A model generated the notes under the pieces. It saw only the letters and a list, made by a program, of their open reading frames with translations, did not search any database and was not told the DNA's origin. Below are positions 61,141 through 64,000 of a stretch of DNA of 64,000 nucleotides, piece after piece; positions within the stretch are counted from its first letter, which is position 1; each line of letters starts with the position of its first letter. A program made the position numbers and the translations under genes. The DNA comes from Spirobacillus cienkowskii (lineage in GTDB: Bacteria > Bdellovibrionota_B > Oligoflexia > Silvanigrellales > Silvanigrellaceae): NCBI RefSeq assembly GCF_037081835.1, contig NZ_CP146516.1, forward strand, positions 643,501 to 707,500, read 5' to 3'.

Positions 61141-64000
61141 TTATGCTTTTTTGTCAGTAATAATTTGCTCAAAGATTCCTGCAACATGAAAGTTAGCAAC
61201 TTTGTCTTTTTTGCCTTGCAAAATGTCTCGTTGCATTATGACGCCATCGCGACAACTTGGGCAACCGCTAACAACCGCTTCTGCTGGTTCTTCACGAATT
61301 TGTTCAAACAATTTTTCAGAAATTTTGGTACCAATTTTAGGGTGTTTGAGTCGCCCCGTGCCTGATAAACCACAGCATTTATCATAAGCGGCTACACTTT
61401 TGTAGTACATCTTGAGCAGTTGTATTTGTGCTTCTGTGGCAGCTTTGGTGTTATGACAAGGTACTTTTAACCCAACTGTTTTTAAAATTTTATTCTGAGG
61501 TTTAGTAAATGGAATAGCCACTGCAGCATCCATTTTATTTATTAAGTTTACAGCAATCTCTGCGGTGTCTTGAACGTCAAAGGTTATTTGTTTGATGTCA
61601 AAATCTTCAGGAATACGACTACGAATCCTGACTGTTTCTAAAATATTTTCATTTTTAAGCAATGCACGCATTTCTCGAATTGCTTCGCAACATGTTGGGC
61701 AGTTTGAAAAAACCACAAAGTGGGGAATTGCAATCATTGATGCGCGGTGCTCTTCTACGAGTTTAAAAATGCATTTTGCAATTTCAATCAAACTTATAAT
61801 TTGACTTTGTTTTGCGCGTTCGTGCAATCCATCTGCTTCAAATGGAAATCCACAGCACATCTTTTTTTCTAAATCAACAAAACGAGCATGCAATGTGTCT
61901 TTAAAAAATGTGTCTACACTTGTTGAAGCTTGTGGATTGCCAAATGTGTCCATGCAGCCACGGTAGCGAATGTAAACTGTTTGTGTATCCAATTGATCGT
62001 GCGCCACATATTTGTTGTGCGTATTGTTTGCGGCAATCACAACAAAGTTGTCATTTTGGTCATGACGAATGCCGTGCTCAGAGGGTTCGTAATGGGTGAG
62101 TGAAAGTGTGGGCGGTACAGTATACGTTTTTAGCCAATCAGGGATAAATTTAATTTTTCTAATAAATTTAAGAATAGGCGCGCTCAACATCATAATAAAG
62201 GCAAGAATTTTATAGGTCATAGATTTAAATACATCTTCGCCCATAAGGCGTTCGTATACAAAGCCCCATAATTTTGAACCCATAGAGGGTAGCATGCCCA
62301 TTTGATGGTAGGCGCGCATTAAGGGATGCATTTCAATATCAACAGGACATGCTTTGTCGCATCTGCGGCAGTAAAAACATTTGGATAAAAGTGCAGCACT
62401 TTCTTTCATCATGGTTGATGTTGTGGCAATAACTTTTAATAATGCAGACGAATTTTGAGTTTGTTCGGCAGTTTTACGAGCATGCGCAATGTATTCCATA
62501 AACATTAAAATATTGCGTTTACTTGGAAGTACAGAAAATTTGCTCTTGCGTTTGCGTTCGCGCTCTAACTCGTGTTCGGCATCAATCACTGGGCATACCT
62601 TACAACTGTTGCAGCGCGTACACTTTTGTCCTTCGGCAATTGCAAAATGTTCGCCGGTTAATCGTTGAATTTGAGGATCAAGGTGTTCTAAATTGAGATC
62701 GTTGTTTAAGGTTACAGAAATATTTTGTGCCGCATTTTTGATAAATTCTGCGCTTGTGTTGAGAAGCCTTGCGCGCAATGCGCGAGAATGACTTGTTCTT
62801 AAAAACAACGTTTCTGGATTAAAAAGGTTATTGGGATCGAGAGTGTCTTTAATTGAACACATTCTCGTAAAGTCTTCTGTGGGAATATAATTTAACCATA
62901 AAAAAGGCGCTTTGCCTGCTACGCCATGTTCTCCGGTAAAACGGGCACTGCCGTGCCGGTCTGTAGTGGGTGCAAGACTTTGTGCTTTGCCAATCACATT
63001 TTCTAAATAATCCCACGCAATATCGGCTTGTTCTTCGTCATAAAGGTCAAACCCTCCTATATTCCAATGAATAATTGCTGTGTGATTAGGAGTTAAATGA
63101 CCAAACAGCACATCTTGTTTTTGAATAGAAGTGCTTCGAGGTTGGGCGTGTTCAACAATTTTTAATACTTCGCCAAGATATTCGGTGCGAATTTCCATGT
63201 CTGTTTTGCATTTTGTGCGCAATTTTTTTGGCAATTCTTCACGTGGTTTACGGAGTATTTCAAACTCTTCAATTCCTTCGCTTTGTAAAAGAGGAGATGT
63301 TTTTGTAACTTTAAGAATAGCCTCTTCTTGTTTTAAGCCCATTTTGCTAAGAGAATGATTCAAAATTGTTTCGTTGAGGTTGTGGCGTTTTTCGCAGAGC
63401 TCTTTAGAGTCTCCTTCTACTGCAAAAATAATAACGGCTTCATCTTTTTCTGAAAACACGTTTGGAAAATCTTGCAAAAGGTAACGGCGGATACTTTGTC
63501 CTGAAATAAATTCAAAATACTCGGGTTGTTCAGTTTTGGGTAATGTTTTAATGGCTCGTGTAGCTGCCATCGCCGCTTCAACGCTTGCAAAATGCCATCG
63601 CGATCCTTGTAACCAAGGTAACGGTTTTTCTATTTCAAATGTCACTTCATAAATAAATCCTGTGCATCCTTCTGCGCCCACAAAAGCAGAAATTGGTAAC
63701 GTAGGGCTATTGGCCATTGTATCTTTGCTATTATTGTTGGAATTTTTGTGCAGCGCCTGTTGTGCTTTCATGTTGGCTGCGGCTTTCATGCCTTGCAGAG
63801 GAACAACAATACCTTTTGAGTTGGGAGTGCGGCAGACCTTTAGTTTTGCCATTTCAATGGAATGCCATGTTTTTTGAAAACGACTAATATTCGTAATGCT
63901 AAAAAATTTACGGGCTAATAAAAATGGTTCGTTATTGATGCATTCGGTTTCTTCTGCGTCTGCGGCAAAGCAAACCGCAGCTCCTTGAGCCGCAATTGCG
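61141..64000 (-). CDS. FAD- and Fe-S-containing dehydrogenase (Dld/GlpC fusion type), N-terminus beyond window
   Basis: The frame is open past ATG 63852 to the window edge (for example NEPFLLARKFFSITNIS upstream of it), so the gene is longer than the 903-aa frame that begins there. It contains the end of an FAD-binding (PCMH) domain with AFVGAEGCTGFIYEVTF, a cap domain with TDRHGSARFTGEHG and PNNLFNPETLF, then two 4Fe-4S motifs (CTRCNSCKVCPV, CFYCRRCDKACPV). Two CCG/heterodisulfide-reductase-type domains follow (CMDTFGN...CCGFPFE...SNCPTCCE, PCHNTK...CCGLSGTGRLK...SGCPSC). Such fusions oxidise D-lactate or a related 2-hydroxy acid and pass electrons to the membrane. Greb lies 38 bases downstream. 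Confidence 0.88.
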   Translation of the reverse strand, partial: AIAAQGAAVCFAADAEETECINNEPFLLARKFFSITNISRFQKTWHSIEMAKLKVCRTPNSKGIVVPLQGMKAAANMKAQQALHKNSNNNSKDTMANSPTLPISAFVGAEGCTGFIYEVTFEIEKPLPWLQGSRWHFASVEAAMAATRAIKTLPKTEQPEYFEFISGQSIRRYLLQDFPNVFSEKDEAVIIFAVEGDSKELCEKRHNLNETILNHSLSKMGLKQEEAILKVTKTSPLLQSEGIEEFEILRKPREELPKKLRTKCKTDMEIRTEYLGEVLKIVEHAQPRSTSIQKQDVLFGHLTPNHTAIIHWNIGGFDLYDEEQADIAWDYLENVIGKAQSLAPTTDRHGSARFTGEHGVAGKAPFLWLNYIPTEDFTRMCSIKDTLDPNNLFNPETLFLRTSHSRALRARLLNTSAEFIKNAAQNISVTLNNDLNLEHLDPQIQRLTGEHFAIAEGQKCTRCNSCKVCPVIDAEHELERERKRKSKFSVLPSKRNILMFMEYIAHARKTAEQTQNSSALLKVIATTSTMMKESAALLSKCFYCRRCDKACPVDIEMHPLMRAYHQMGMLPSMGSKLWGFVYERLMGEDVFKSMTYKILAFIMMLSAPILKFIRKIKFIPDWLKTYTVPPTLSLTHYEPSEHGIRHDQNDNFVVIAANNTHNKYVAHDQLDTQTVYIRYRGCMDTFGNPQASTSVDTFFKDTLHARFVDLEKKMCCGFPFEADGLHERAKQSQIISLIEIAKCIFKLVEEHRASMIAIPHFVVFSNCPTCCEAIREMRALLKNENILETVRIRSRIPEDFDIKQITFDVQDTAEIAVNLINKMDAAVAIPFTKPQNKILKTVGLKVPCHNTKAATEAQIQLLKMYYKSVAAYDKCCGLSGTGRLKHPKIGTKISEKLFEQIREEPAEAVVSGCPSCRDGVIMQRDILQGKKDKVANFHVAGIFEQIITDKKA

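Noticed and set aside
1-64000. CRISPR arrays or rRNA genes
   Set aside because: No regularly spaced direct repeats and no rRNA-like sequence were seen.

Overview
The window is a 64 kb piece of an AT-rich bacterial chromosome (roughly one third G+C by eye). It has the makeup of a Gram-negative with an outer membrane: Pal, outer-membrane beta-barrels, many lipoproteins and a type II secretion inner-membrane platform. The mix of a PilM-like GspL, a GspN, an MglA-like small GTPase, RNase Y next to YmdB, and long TPR/FecR/barrel proteins suggests the Bdellovibrionota/Oligoflexia side of the old Deltaproteobacteria (for example Silvanigrella relatives). That placement is inference from gene content, not from a marker-gene search.

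Layout. 1-3.6 kb: the end of glyA, then an IscB element (omega/HEARO RNA, iscB, hairpin-rich right end) inserted between glyA and nrdR, then ribE. 3.6-8.3 kb: an unrecognised 545-aa protein, pth and rplY on the minus strand with a structured-looking leader, pal, and a HAD phosphatase. 8.4-14.6 kb: a long TPR protein divergent from a gspL-gspM-gspN group; gspL is split by a -1 frameshift at a textbook slippery heptamer. 14.5-24.7 kb: a PLP enzyme, a FecR/TPR/outer-membrane barrel protein, mfd, gpsA, a MoxR ATPase, a HAD protein and a small secreted protein. 25-33.6 kb: tRNA-Leu(GAG), rny-ymdB, an oligopeptide-binding-like protein without a signal peptide, a minus-strand operon (small ORF-aroQ-J-domain protein-manA-MglA-like GTPase), dut and tRNA-Trp. 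33.7-39.7 kb: panB with a BFD-type ferredoxin protein, htpX, an outer-membrane barrel protein, a nitrilase-family amidase and an MFS permease.

39.7-47.4 kb is the most unusual region: six minus-strand lipoproteins in three tandem A-B pairs that share short motifs within and between the A and B types, headed by an NlpC/P60-like lipoprotein and interrupted by a decayed IS5-type insertion sequence. 47.5-50.1 kb holds an XRE-cupin regulator, a SpoIIE/RsbU-type phosphatase and a 55-aa acidic ORF. 50.2-55.1 kb is a methionine-salvage operon (GST-PCD fusion, mtnP, mtnA, a RuBisCO-like mtnW, mtnB). 55.3-64 kb: a small membrane protein, tuf with a strong terminator, a two-gene module with a DUF4365-type nuclease-like protein (candidate defence pair), MepB-like, dienelactone hydrolase, greB, and a large FAD/Fe-S dehydrogenase that runs off the window end.

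The best candidates for under-described biology are the tandem lipoprotein pairs, the IscB-omegaRNA element lodged in the glyA-nrdR operon, the frameshifted gspL, the DUF4365 pair, and the GST-PCD fusion leading the methionine-salvage operon.
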